In this document: one piece after another, positions 6,590 to 16,100 of the stretch
How the letters are laid out: every line of letters begins with the position of its first letter
How positions within the stretch are numbered: the stretch's first letter is position 1
NCBI GenBank assembly: GCA_024223125.1
Contig: JAAEOP010001149.1
Location: 1 to 28,902, forward strand
Direction of reading: 5' to 3'
Length of the DNA stretch: 28,902 nucleotides
Source of the DNA: Chloroflexota bacterium
GTDB taxonomy: Bacteria > Chloroflexota > Anaerolineae > Promineifilales > Promineifilaceae
Position numbers and translations under genes: made by a program
Notes under the pieces: model-generated
Told to the model about the DNA's origin: nothing
What the model saw: only the letters and a program-made list of their open reading frames with translations
Database searches by the model: none

Positions 6590-8263
6590 ATGAAAGTGAA
6601 ATATCATTTGTTACTCCTTGCGGTTGTTCTTTTTGCTGTGGCCGCTTTATTTATGAGTTCGCTCACTTTTTTGTTAAGTGATGTGGGGTTGCGCTTTTTA
6701 CAAATTCGGGAGTTGATTGCTCATAATTGGCAAACCTTTGCCATTTCGTATCCAGCACGGCCGTATGACCCAGAATTGGCGCATGTTCCTTATTATTATG
6801 CCTATTCTATCATTGAGAATGAGATTTATCTTAATATTACCCCCTTTTTACCGCTGTTGGCTTCCTGGTTTTTTGCCCTGCTTGGGCCAGTAGGTCTGGC
6901 GATTGTGCCCGTTGGGGGGACGGTTTTGGCGGCTACGGCCGTTTACCAACTGGCTTCTTTAACAAAATTACCCCACCCACAAAGATTGTTGTGGATCACT
7001 GTGTTTTGCACCCCGCTTCTTTTTTATACATTTGAGTTGTGGGATCATACCTTAGCGGTGGGGTGCGCCGCCTGGAGTGTGGCCGGGTTGATCTGGGCGG
7101 TGATACGCGGCCGTTGGCAGCCTGCATTTCTGGCCGGACTTATGCTAGGATTTGGCTTAGGTCAACGACCTGAAATGTATGTGTTTGCCCTTTCTCTGGG
7201 ACTGGCTGCTGTATTTATCTTGCGGCCGTATTGGAAAATGACACTTATCCTGGTAGCTGGGAGTCTGGTTGGCATATTGCCAATCTGGTGGTGGCAATAT
7301 CGTTGGGTTGGGCATCCCCTGGGGATGGCGCTGGCGGCCAATTTGTGGGACTATGGCCGTCCCGAATCATATCCATTTATGCCAGATGCCTTTACGTTCA
7401 GTCGTCCGATTACAATAGGCCGTTTGCTCATCTTAATTCAATCTCATGACATGCTAACCTTTGCGGCAGCTCTGTTGGTGCTGGTAGGGGTAGTCGTACT
7501 TGTTCTTTGCCTGCGGGTAGAAAAGTGGCGTCAGCCGCGACTTCTTTATGCAGGTTTGGTTCTTTGTCTGTTGGGGTATGGGTTTTTTGTGTTCCAAGCG
7601 GCACAATTGACTATGTTGACCGGCTTGATAACAACATTCCCCATCATATGCTTTAGTCTGGCATTTGTAAGCGCTGAGAATGATCACGGCCGTTACCGGC
7701 AAATTTATTTATTTATCTTAACGAGTACGATGTTGTTTTTAGGCAGTATGTTTTTGGCCTGGCCTGTTTCGGGGGGGCTGCAATGGGGCGCCCGCTACCT
7801 TTTAGCCGCAACTCCGCTATTGGTCTATCTGGCAGCATATAATATTCATGCGTACGATCAGATGTTTTCTGGGAAATTACAGCGAACATTGAAGCAAACG
7901 GTCATTGGTTTGCTGGCAGTCAGCCTGATTATTCAGTTGGCAGGTCTGCATATGCAATGGCGCAAGCATCAGGAAGCGCAGCAAATTCAAGCGTTTGTAA
8001 ATGGGCTGCCCGCAGAAGTTATCTTAACAAATGGCCCTTTTTTAGCAGCACACATTTCGGGAGTAGATAGTAACAAGATGTTTATGTATGTGGCCGATGA
8101 ACAAGATGTGATCACGCTTATTCCTCGGTTGCTTGCTGGCGGCATTCACCGGGTAGCTATTTTGCCTTTAGAGTATATCCCGCTGACAGTACCGGAGCGG
8201 GTAGGCGACATCAGGCTAAAACCTACCCAGGAGTTTGTTTATGATTTGGAGCGTGCTGAATGA
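6590..8263 (+). CDS. Multi-pass membrane protein, GT-C (dolichyl-P-mannosyltransferase-like) glycosyltransferase candidate
   Basis: 557 residues with about eleven to twelve predicted transmembrane helices, from the first (LLLLAVVLFAVAALFMSSLTFLL) to one near LLVYLAAY, then a soluble C-terminal tail. The layout (helix 1, an extracytoplasmic loop with ARPYDPELAHVPYYY, many helices, soluble tail) resembles GT-C enzymes that move sugars from polyprenyl phosphate on the outer membrane face. I see no single diagnostic DD/DE motif, so the activity is inferred. I chose ATG at 6590 (MKVKYHLL) over an upstream TTG because it directly precedes the hydrophobic segment; the ribosome site is weak. The stop overlaps the start of the next gene (ATGA), so the two are translationally coupled; that neighbour could supply the lipid-linked sugar. 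Confidence 0.75.
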   Translation: MKVKYHLLLLAVVLFAVAALFMSSLTFLLSDVGLRFLQIRELIAHNWQTFAISYPARPYDPELAHVPYYYAYSIIENEIYLNITPFLPLLASWFFALLGPVGLAIVPVGGTVLAATAVYQLASLTKLPHPQRLLWITVFCTPLLFYTFELWDHTLAVGCAAWSVAGLIWAVIRGRWQPAFLAGLMLGFGLGQRPEMYVFALSLGLAAVFILRPYWKMTLILVAGSLVGILPIWWWQYRWVGHPLGMALAANLWDYGRPESYPFMPDAFTFSRPITIGRLLILIQSHDMLTFAAALLVLVGVVVLVLCLRVEKWRQPRLLYAGLVLCLLGYGFFVFQAAQLTMLTGLITTFPIICFSLAFVSAENDHGRYRQIYLFILTSTMLFLGSMFLAWPVSGGLQWGARYLLAATPLLVYLAAYNIHAYDQMFSGKLQRTLKQTVIGLLAVSLIIQLAGLHMQWRKHQEAQQIQAFVNGLPAEVILTNGPFLAAHISGVDSNKMFMYVADEQDVITLIPRLLAGGIHRVAILPLEYIPLTVPERVGDIRLKPTQEFVYDLERAE

Positions 8264-9186
8264 GTAAACGGCCGTATTTAACAATTGTGTTGCCTATGTA
8301 TAACGAAGCAGAAAGCATTGCTGAACTCCTCTCCTCGCTTACCGATAGCATGGCGCGTACTCTGCCCAAAATGAGTTATGAGATTATCATTGTAGATGAT
8401 GGGTCTGACGATGGTTCTCTGGCTCAGGTACGGTCGTTAGCTTACCCCAATATGATCATTGTGCAGCACCCCTATAACATTGGAAATGGAGCGGCCGTGA
8501 AATCGGGGATACGAAGGGCGAAGGGCGAATTCATTTTAATGATGGATGCTGACGGCCAGCACAAACCGGCTGATATACCTCGTTTGCTAGAGCATATCGG
8601 CCGTTATGATATGGTGGTGGGGGCCAGAACGCGGGCATCAGCCACGGCCGTGCATCGAGACCTGGCCAACACGATTTATAATACCTTTGCCAGTTACATT
8701 TGCGGCCGTAAAATTGAAGACCTGACCTCCGGTTTTCGCATCATTCGGGCCGATATTGCTAAAAGCCTGGTATATCTTTTACCCAACACCTTTTCTTATC
8801 CCACAACCATGACCCTGGCTGTCGTGCGTGGTGGGCACAGTTTGCAATACATTCCCATTACGACACAGAAGCGGATCGGTAAAAGCAAAATTAAACTACT
8901 TCGTGATGGTTCCCGTTTTCTAATGATAATATTAAAAATTGCCACTCTTTACTCACCCTTAAGAATTTTTATTCCTGTGAGTCTTCTTATTTTCTTGATT
9001 GGGTTTTTGTATGGAGCCTTTAAGGTCATTTTCTTAAATACTCGTTATGGGCCTACGTCAGCGATGTTGATGACCGTCTCCATTGTCATATTTATGGTTG
9101 GGTTGGTTTCAGAACAGGTGGCACAGTTACGTTACGAACGTAGTGAACTCTTTCACTATAATTTACAAGATCGGCAGTCAAAGTGA
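8260..9186 (+). CDS. Family 2 glycosyltransferase, polyprenyl-phosphate sugar transferase (DPM1-like) with two C-terminal membrane helices
   Basis: A 308-residue protein. The GT-A domain shows IVLPMYNEAESI, IIIVDDGSDDGS (D46, D47 for nucleotide binding), NIGNGAAVKSGI and the metal-binding MMDADGQH (D96-x-D98), then the SGFRI block. Two hydrophobic segments at about 230-290 anchor it in the membrane. Enzymes of this type transfer a sugar from NDP/GDP to a polyprenyl phosphate on the cytoplasmic side, making donors for GT-C proteins. Its ATG overlaps the stop of the preceding GT-C-like gene by 4 bp, and the next membrane protein starts 10 bp after its stop. The sugar is unknown. The fold is certain; the acceptor is inferred from the family. 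Confidence 0.9.
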   Translation: MSKRPYLTIVLPMYNEAESIAELLSSLTDSMARTLPKMSYEIIIVDDGSDDGSLAQVRSLAYPNMIIVQHPYNIGNGAAVKSGIRRAKGEFILMMDADGQHKPADIPRLLEHIGRYDMVVGARTRASATAVHRDLANTIYNTFASYICGRKIEDLTSGFRIIRADIAKSLVYLLPNTFSYPTTMTLAVVRGGHSLQYIPITTQKRIGKSKIKLLRDGSRFLMIILKIATLYSPLRIFIPVSLLIFLIGFLYGAFKVIFLNTRYGPTSAMLMTVSIVIFMVGLVSEQVAQLRYERSELFHYNLQDRQSK

Positions 9187-9196
9187 GCTTAGACTT

Positions 9197-10156
9197 GTGA
9201 AACGAACAACCCACACTTTTTCAATATTGGTTTTATTGGTTACTTTTTTGGCTTCTGGATGGTACTTGTATGCCCATCGAGAGTGGTTGACTGTTTTAGC
9301 AGATATATCCTGGCGGCAGTTCCTCGGTTTGATGAGTATACGAGTGCTATTCATCGGTTTGAATGGTGTACTTCTTAAACTGTTGGCGGCTAGGTTTCAG
9401 GTTCAACTTCGCTTTACCGAATGGTTTGGTCTGGCTTTTGTAACCGCCTTATTTAATTATCTGATTCCATTTTCGGGTGGTATGCTTGTGCGGGCTACCT
9501 ATTTGAAAATAAGACATAACATACCATATGCCCAATTTGCTTCCTGGTTGGCGGCAACTTATCTCATTATTTTTTTAGTAACCAGTTTGATCGGAATGGG
9601 TTTAACAGCCAATTTGGCTCAAAATGTTTCCAGTGCCATTATTCTGTTAGCGATGTTTGCCACAATGGCCCTATTTTTGACGGCCGTACTTATTTTGCCA
9701 TCTTTTCATTTTCCGGAACGTAACCGCCTGTTTAAGACAGCCAATGTCGCCCTTGATGGTTGGCGTGTTATTAAAAATGATTCCCGTCTTTTGCTACAAA
9801 TGGTTTTATATACGGTGGTCAGCTTTGCTCTTAATGGGCTGTCCTTTTGGTATGCGTTTACCATACTGGGCATAGAGATTAAACCGGCAGCCGCTTTTAT
9901 TGTGAGCATGTCTGGTATTTATGCTGTTGTTATTAGTTTAACGCCGGGTAATTTTGGCATTCAGGAAGCTGGAGCCACGCTGCTGGCGGGGATGGTGGGA
10001 AGCGGTTTGGGCGAAGGTTTATTAGTTGTGTTATTAATCCGGTTAGCTACTATGCTGCCGATTATTATTTTGGGGTTGATTTTTACGTATCGTCTGGCTC
10101 AATACCTGGGTGATTATTCATTTTTACGGCCGACTAAACGTAAGCAGCTGGTATAA
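9197..10156 (+). CDS. Lysylphosphatidylglycerol synthase TM-region / UPF0104-family integral membrane protein
   Basis: 319 residues, with about eight transmembrane segments. Family marks are the polar motif FVTALFNYLIPFSGGMLVRATYLK and the late SLTPGNFGIQEAGA motif, both typical of the flippase-like integral membrane domain (LPG_synthase_TM, also AglD-like proteins). It has no soluble lysyl-transferase domain, so the known analogy is lipid or lipid-linked sugar translocation or partnering with a glycosyltransferase rather than aminoacylation. I chose GTG at 9197, 10 bp after the GT2 stop; the longer open frame overlaps the GT2 gene and carries no family sequence. Placement between GT2 and a methyltransferase supports a common envelope pathway. 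Confidence 0.85.
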   Translation: MKRTTHTFSILVLLVTFLASGWYLYAHREWLTVLADISWRQFLGLMSIRVLFIGLNGVLLKLLAARFQVQLRFTEWFGLAFVTALFNYLIPFSGGMLVRATYLKIRHNIPYAQFASWLAATYLIIFLVTSLIGMGLTANLAQNVSSAIILLAMFATMALFLTAVLILPSFHFPERNRLFKTANVALDGWRVIKNDSRLLLQMVLYTVVSFALNGLSFWYAFTILGIEIKPAAAFIVSMSGIYAVVISLTPGNFGIQEAGATLLAGMVGSGLGEGLLVVLLIRLATMLPIIILGLIFTYRLAQYLGDYSFLRPTKRKQLV

Positions 10157-10171
10157 CAAAAGGAAATTAGA

Positions 10172-10855
10172 TTGGAGCGTTTAGATAAGAAATTGTTGAC
10201 AGAAATGGCCCAATTGCTGGCTCCTGATGAACGCGATGAAATGGCGATTCCCAGTTACCTGCATCCCAACCCTCTCTTACGCTGGATGGCCTGGCGACGG
10301 ATTGAAGTTTTGGCCCGTGAGATTGTGAAGGTGTGTAAGCAAAACGGCCGTGCAGCCCCAAAACGCACCATCATGGATTATGGATGTGGTACGGGGGCGT
10401 TGTTTCCGGTTGAAGTGTTACAGTTTGCTCAGGTTTATGGGGTAGACATTGTTTTGGATGCAGCTCAATTATTGGTTGAAAAAAAGAAGTATCAACAAGT
10501 TCATTTGTGTTCTCCGAAAGATGCTGCTCAAGAAATTCCGAATCACAGTCTGGATGTTATTGTGGCCGCAGAAGTTTTGGAACATATTTCACCCCTGACA
10601 AGTACACTAGACTTGTTTTGGCAAAAACTACGACCTGATGGCAAGCTGCTAATTACAGTTCCTACAGAAAATAGAATGTACCGATTTGGCCGAAGGTTGT
10701 CTGGTTTTCGTAAACATTTCCATGTTGATCAGGCAGCCTCTATTCATACCCAGATAGGTCAGCATCGTTTTGATCAGCCCCAAATAGAAAAGATACCCTG
10801 GCGACGACCGTTTGACATATATTGGTTGATTTCTTATACGCCCACGACTTCATGA
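10172..10855 (+). CDS. Class I SAM-dependent methyltransferase
   Basis: 227 residues. The SAM-binding motif I is IMDYGCGTGALFP at about residues 67-79, followed by acidic GVDIVLD, VIVAAEVLEHI (motif typical of UbiE/Methyltransf_11-like enzymes) and LRPDGKLLITVPTE. The acceptor is not identifiable; the context with glycosyltransferases suggests a lipid or sugar. The start is TTG at 10172: AAAAGGA lies 7 nt upstream and no ATG gives a better N-terminus. It is the last gene of the plus-strand cassette, 15 bp after the membrane protein, and converges on the minus-strand gene ending at 10878, leaving only 22 bp between them. Confidence 0.88.
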   Translation: MERLDKKLLTEMAQLLAPDERDEMAIPSYLHPNPLLRWMAWRRIEVLAREIVKVCKQNGRAAPKRTIMDYGCGTGALFPVEVLQFAQVYGVDIVLDAAQLLVEKKKYQQVHLCSPKDAAQEIPNHSLDVIVAAEVLEHISPLTSTLDLFWQKLRPDGKLLITVPTENRMYRFGRRLSGFRKHFHVDQAASIHTQIGQHRFDQPQIEKIPWRRPFDIYWLISYTPTTS

Positions 10856-10877
10856 CCATGATAAAAGGAAAATAGTT

Positions 10878-12590
10878 TTAATTGTTTGTAATGTTTATAT
10901 CTGGTGGCGTTTCATAAATAGTAATCGTATCATTGGCATAGACTAGAATAGCAACGGCCGTATCTATCTCAAACCCGCCCAATGCCATTTCGCGGGGGCC
11001 AACCCAAATGTAACTGATATCAAACTGTTCCAGCAAAGCCTGTTGTTGGCTGGAAGTGGTTTGGGGATTGAAGAATTGGGCGACGGCCGTTTCCTTCTCA
11101 TCATAATCCACCGTTTCTGCCCAATGACCCAACATGACCCGGTTGCCGGCATAAGCAGCTACTAAATTGCCTGTTTCATACGCGCCCAGGACAACGGCCG
11201 TCGGCGGCGTATTTTCTCTTAGCCAGGCGGCCGCTTCCATTTCGGCCGTCGGTCGGAAAAACAAATCAGGTTGGGTTAGCCCAGCCACACGCATCACATC
11301 AGCCCATAAAAAGAGATTGGAAAGGCTCATGAACAGTAAAAACAAAGCCACCAAAAAGCGACTCAATTTTTGGGTAGTGTAACGGGGGCGAGCCACAATT
11401 TTTTTCCAGGTGTTGGTACGCTGCAAACGGGGGATGACCATCTCTACCAATGATACGGCCGTCAGCATAGCTAAAGCGACATGTACGCCCTGCACAAAAC
11501 GGCGCTGTGGGCCGAGTGGAGCATATAACAACAGGAGTACGGCTGCCAGCCAGCACCACAACACAGAAAAATGAAAACGGTTAGACGGCCGTCGCCACCA
11601 ATACCCAAACGTCAGCAGCAGCATCACCCCAAACGAGATTAGATAATGGGGCCAGGGCGCGGCCGGCGTCCCTGCTTGCTTTTCCCAAATACGGAAAACA
11701 TCATTTGTCTGCCACACAAACAAATAGTACAGGTACAACGGCGCTGGAATAAGAAACAACACCGCCATCATGAACCCCTGTGTCCACAACATACGCCGCG
11801 CTTTGAAAAGGAGGTATAGGTAGAGGAGTATGGCCGTAATAGCCACAATGTAAATGAGAAAGGGGTAGGCAATGCCCAGAAGAATGTTGCCCACGCCAGC
11901 CATGATGACTAAAAACCCCAATTTTCGTTGGGGGAGTTTGGAGATTGGAGATTGGAGATTGCCGTTAATCTCCAATCTCCAATCTCCAATTGCTTTTAAT
12001 ACCAACATATCCAACAAAATCAAAGCTGTCCCCAGGATGATATGGGGAAAGGTCATAGCTGTGAAAAAGAGATGCGCTCCCGGTTGTTTGAAATCTACCG
12101 GGAAAGCTCCCAGCCAGTAGGTTTGCCCGCTCAAAAAGAGTAGCCAACCCAAACCGGAACCATACAAGGCTAACAGATAAGCAGTCCAGCGGCTGAGTTT
12201 GCGGCTTAGGAACACGGCCGTAAACACAAACACCGTGATGAACAATATGACGGCGGCTACAAAACGGGAGAGATGCCACACGGCCGTGAGCGACCAACCC
12301 GTTAACCGCGCCACTTGCCCCAGCCAAACGTAAAAAACACCCACATAAGCCCCTTCATGCACTTCGGGTGTAAAGGGGATGGTGTAATCCCAGGCCCCAT
12401 CCAACCCTTGCGCCATTTTGGCCCAATAGGTCAAGGAATCTTCCGGGTTCATGATCAGGTGCATGTACACCTGATCTTCGGGTGCGCTGTTGGCGCCGAG
12501 GAAGTAGGGTAGGGAGAGGAAGACGGCCGTGAGAATTGCTAGTATGACGGCCGTCAGCCATTCACGAGACGAAATAGTCAGAAAGCGCAT
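10878..12590 (-). CDS. Large multi-pass membrane protein, GT-C glycosyltransferase-like
   Basis: 570 residues with roughly twelve transmembrane helices and a soluble C-terminal part from about 430. The first loop after helix 1 carries PEDQVYMHLIMNPEDSLTYW, an acidic region of the sort that holds the catalytic site in GT-C enzymes; the tail has AAAWLRENTPPTAVVLGAYETG and GNRVMLGHW. Similar architectures are frequent in Chloroflexota beside GT2 genes, but I cannot name a substrate. I chose ATG at 12590 (MRFLTISSREW); an alternative start about 13-15 codons upstream cannot be excluded. A cytoplasmic loop around residues 200-218 is encoded by a mirrored heptamer repeat. Six ACGGCCGT sites and more near-matches lie within the gene, so it shares the genome-wide word bias. 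Confidence 0.75.
   Translation of the reverse strand: MRFLTISSREWLTAVILAILTAVFLSLPYFLGANSAPEDQVYMHLIMNPEDSLTYWAKMAQGLDGAWDYTIPFTPEVHEGAYVGVFYVWLGQVARLTGWSLTAVWHLSRFVAAVILFITVFVFTAVFLSRKLSRWTAYLLALYGSGLGWLLFLSGQTYWLGAFPVDFKQPGAHLFFTAMTFPHIILGTALILLDMLVLKAIGDWRLEINGNLQSPISKLPQRKLGFLVIMAGVGNILLGIAYPFLIYIVAITAILLYLYLLFKARRMLWTQGFMMAVLFLIPAPLYLYYLFVWQTNDVFRIWEKQAGTPAAPWPHYLISFGVMLLLTFGYWWRRPSNRFHFSVLWCWLAAVLLLLYAPLGPQRRFVQGVHVALAMLTAVSLVEMVIPRLQRTNTWKKIVARPRYTTQKLSRFLVALFLLFMSLSNLFLWADVMRVAGLTQPDLFFRPTAEMEAAAWLRENTPPTAVVLGAYETGNLVAAYAGNRVMLGHWAETVDYDEKETAVAQFFNPQTTSSQQQALLEQFDISYIWVGPREMALGGFEIDTAVAILVYANDTITIYETPPDINITNN
11938..11990. repeat. Mirrored heptanucleotide repeat inside a membrane-protein gene
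   Basis: Three TTGGAGA units (11938-11958) plus TTG, a 5-nt turn, then three AATCTCC units (11967-11987) plus AAT give a nearly perfect fold-back in 7-nt phase. On the coding (minus) strand it reads IGDWRLE-INGN-LQSPISK in frame, in a loop between hydrophobic segments. Confidence 0.9.
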
Positions 12591-12945
12591 ATAATGATTG
12601 TTCAACGTGTATTGTTGGTAGTCCATAGGCATCATTGGCTACTGGCATATTAAACTGGATTGTAACCTTTATTCTGCTGCCCGCCAAAATGTGTTTCACA
12701 ATCTCGGTAGATCTAAATTTCAAAAGGATTACTTTATAGGTATGCTGCGACCTGGGCGACATTCCCCTGAAAACGGCACAAAATTGTCAGGTAGACCAGA
12801 CATTGATTCTGCAACCGGGAATCCCCAGCTTAACCTGACCAGAGTGATTCAATCTCCAAGATTGAACCACTCTGGAAATACCTCATCCTTCTTGATACGC
12901 ATCGCCTGAAATGTTTTTTTCTTGCTGCGCGAAGCTATGTTGATT
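12591..12945. other. 355-bp intergenic stretch with one hairpin
   Basis: The region lies between the 5' end of the membrane-protein gene and the 3' end of the small gene at 12946. Apart from the hairpin at 12839-12875 I see no gene: the open frames on both strands are short, lack ribosome sites and resemble no family. The promoter of the gene starting at 12590 should lie here, but I cannot place it. Confidence 0.5.
12839..12875. repeat. Triloop hairpin repeat, copy C (diverged)
   Basis: A 17-bp stem with one mismatch (left arm CCAGAGTGATTCAATCT) surrounds the loop CCA. The inner part, GWTTCAATCT/AGATTGAACC, matches copy A and the loop is again 3 nt, but the base of the stem differs. It lies between two minus-strand genes, about 70 bp beyond the stop of the small gene at 12946. 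Confidence 0.85.
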
Positions 12946-13119
12946 TTAGGATTCACCCTGAGTACTCATTTGCAAGAAATCACACAACGTTTGCAAATCG
13001 GGAAACTGCCACTTCTGCCCGGATTGAATGGACTCCAGTTCGCTGAACCAGAAAGTTGTATCCCCTTCTGAATCTGCCCGCGTCAAGCGGATCAGGTATA
13101 AAGCATAATCGTTGTCCAT
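12946..13119 (-). CDS. Small hypothetical protein (57 aa)
   Basis: A complete 58-codon frame, MDNDYALYLIRLTRADSEG... ending in TQGES. The sequence has the composition of a real small domain: a first strand YLIRLTR, a second around TTFWFSELES, a linker GQKWQF and a helix DLQTLCDFLQ. I associate this layout (a strand with RL, then W/F-x-F, then a helix with L..L..FL) with small Chloroflexota proteins of unknown function. It begins 38 bp after the stop of the large secreted protein on the same strand, so it may be the last gene of that transcript. There is no strong ribosome site. No function is proposed. Confidence 0.5.
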   Translation of the reverse strand: MDNDYALYLIRLTRADSEGDTTFWFSELESIQSGQKWQFPDLQTLCDFLQMSTQGES

Positions 13120-13157
13120 CAGATTTCAGATTAGTCCAGGCTTTGATGTTACGGCCG

Positions 13158-16100
13158 CTAATCTTCACTCATCACTATTGGCAGAAAAACAGCATAATTA
13201 TCGTTTATGTTTAAGGTAAACAAGGCTGTAATCTGCCTGGCCGTATCCATTGTTACGATGCAAGTACCCGTTCCCGTACAAGTACCGCTCCAACCGTTGA
13301 AGGTGGAACTTATGTTGGCTGCGGCCGTTAGCGTAACCACTGTGCCATTATTAAAGTCCTCCTGACAATCCCCGCCGCAATCAATTCCCGGCGGATTGCT
13401 GCTGATCCGGCCGTCGCCGTTCCCACTTTTATTGACCATCAAAGAGATAACCGGTTCCAAAGCCACATGCAGATCAGTTACTTCCGGGGGGACGCCAACC
13501 ACAGGCGTGTACTGGGTCAGATACCCTTCTGCCTCAACCTTAACGTACCAACAGCCGCGAACCACATCCCAGCCATAATGTCCGGCTTCGTCCGTCATTT
13601 GGGGATTGATCGTCGGGTCAATGGCCGCCGGTATGAACAGCGGGTCTTCAACCAAACCGAGGTTGGGGGCTGCGGGCGGCAATGAATCCCATGTGCCGGT
13701 AATACCGCCTGGTCGCGTTTCAATCGTGCGGCAGTCGCGTGTTGTGGTGCGCGTATCCGGCCAGGCTGATGTCACCCGGTAAAGTGTCACCGTTGCTCCT
13801 TGAATCGGCGCGCCGGTTTGGGCGTCGGTCACATTGCCACTAGGATCAAAGAATAGAGGTTCACCTGTTGTTGGATCGCAAGGTGTGACCCCATCAATCG
13901 GATCGAAGATGACATAAACTGAGTAGCCCAGACCAACACGCTCACAGTTACCAGTTCCCACGTTTGCCGACAGATACTCCCGTTGACTGCCTGCCGGTGG
14001 GTGGAACACAGGAACCAGGAAAATCCGCTCGTAAAAATTAAACTGCCCTACCGGAATTTCCCCCCGGTAGCGGGATGTCGTGCCGCTGACGAGGGTGAGG
14101 CTGAAGGTTTGCCCATTGTGCAGGGCATAAAATCGTTTCAGTGGACCGCACGCCGGCAGCACACACACAGGCGTACTGGTAATAACCACACCTACCTGCG
14201 TGGTTGGCTGCCCTTTAGGCAGGGCAATTGTCCACAGGCCATTGGGTTCAGTTGGCGGGTAGGCTAAACCATTGGTCACAGCGATGACGGTATTGATGGT
14301 GGGCGACAGGGAGACATCTACACTATCATACAGCCGGATGGTGCGTGGAGATTTGATGGTTGGGGTGACAATTGCCTCGGCCGTGTTGGTGTAGACCCCC
14401 ACCGTCTGTGTAACAGCAACTCCAAAGTGTATGGTCACGAGGGCGCCTGGTGTGATGTTCAACGTGGGCCAGATGAGCGTTTGCACGCCGCTGTTGAGCG
14501 TTACCGTTGGCGGCAGCAGCGGGAGATTAGACGTGGCGCTGCCGGCGATGTAGGTAAAGCCGGCGGGCAGGATGTTCTTAAACGTGGTACTGATCGTTTC
14601 GGTATGGGAATTGGTCAGGCGCAGGCTGTAACCGCTGTTACTTCCAGGCAAAATCGTGCGCCGGTCAGGCTTCTGGCTGAACTCTACTAATGTGGGATTA
14701 TCGGAGACGACAACGCTGTCTGACTGGTATTCCGGCCCGAAGGCTAACCCCAAGCCGCGCTCAACCTGGGCAAACTGGCCGCTGTGTGTACCATAACGCA
14801 TCACCCGGAAGATGTCGCCAGAGGCAGGCAGGAAGTTGTTGGTCGGGGTGAGGGTTAACCGGCCGTCCAGCGTCGCCTGCCCCAAAACCTCAAAGACGCC
14901 ATAATCATTGACAGGTACGAGTCCGCCAATATCAATTTGCAATGTGCCGCTCACCCCCTGCACATAATCTTCATCCAGCGAGAGCAAGCCGGTTGGCTGG
15001 ATGATGGCCCCATTGTTTTCCAGACGGAAGCCTGAGAAGAGATCGATCGCTCCGTTGCCATACAGCTTGCCACCGTTAAAGATAAGAGAGTAGTTACTGT
15101 TTTCCAGCGTACTACTGCCCAGGAAGGTTTCGCCAGATGTCTGTACAAATGGGCCGCTCATCTTCAACAAACCGTCCATCACCTCAATTATGCCGCTGTT
15201 GGCCAGGCTAATGCCGAAAGAAATATCGAAATCACCCAAACCAAGCTTGGTGATACGGCCGTCATTGTTCACACTTCCCGCTCCATTCATTGAACCATTC
15301 GTTACCGTGTAGACGCCGCTGGGATGATTGTTGAACACCGCATTGTTGAGCATCGCAAAAATACGGCCGCTGGCCTGCTCCACCGTGCCATAATTATTCA
15401 AGGTACGGAAACTCAGGCCGCCGTCCATATTAACCATCATCCTGGCCCCAGCCGCAATGTTGAGCGTATTGGCGTTGGACGACGACCCTTCGACAATGGC
15501 ATTATTGCCAGCTATCGTCAATACCTCTGTGACCGTAATATCATTTGTTCCCCGCAAGCGTGAGCTATAACTCATGCTCACCTTCCCTAACATCACCCCG
15601 CCGCCGGGTGTGTCTAGATACAGTTGTGTGCCTTGAGCGAGATCGGTTAAACCGGAAACGTCATAGACGCCACGCACATAAAAATTATGGCCGGTCGAGG
15701 CAGCCTCAAAACGAATGGTGCCCGCGCCTGAAAGAGAAGAGGCTGGCTGGAAGTTGTTGTCAGTCCCGACAAAGGCCAATGTACCTGGTCTGGCGACGGA
15801 AAAGCTGCCGGTGTGGGTGAGAACGTTCATGCCTCCGGCCATTTCCACCCGGAGTGTGTCACTCAATACGTTGACTTGTCCCACGTTAAAGAACGCGGCG
15901 CGTAAGGTGAACAAGCCATTCCCATCTTTAACCAGCGTCCCGGCATTTTCGAATGAGCCGCCATCGTCACCAAAGATAGCGTTCTTGTCAATCATACCGT
16001 TGCTGACATGATATAGGCCGCCAGTACGGTTATCTATAACTGCATATTTTAATCCCAAGATATGTCCGGCTGATTGTTCGATGGTGCCATAGTTAACCAG

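Noticed and set aside
9083..9196. Extended N-terminus for the LPG-synthase-TM protein
   Set aside because: It would overlap the GT2 gene by about 100 bp and carries no hydrophobic or family sequence; GTG at 9197 is preferred.
12691..12909. 72-codon plus-strand frame in the 12.6-12.9 kb spacer
   Set aside because: It reads through the hairpin repeat, has no ribosome site and resembles nothing known.
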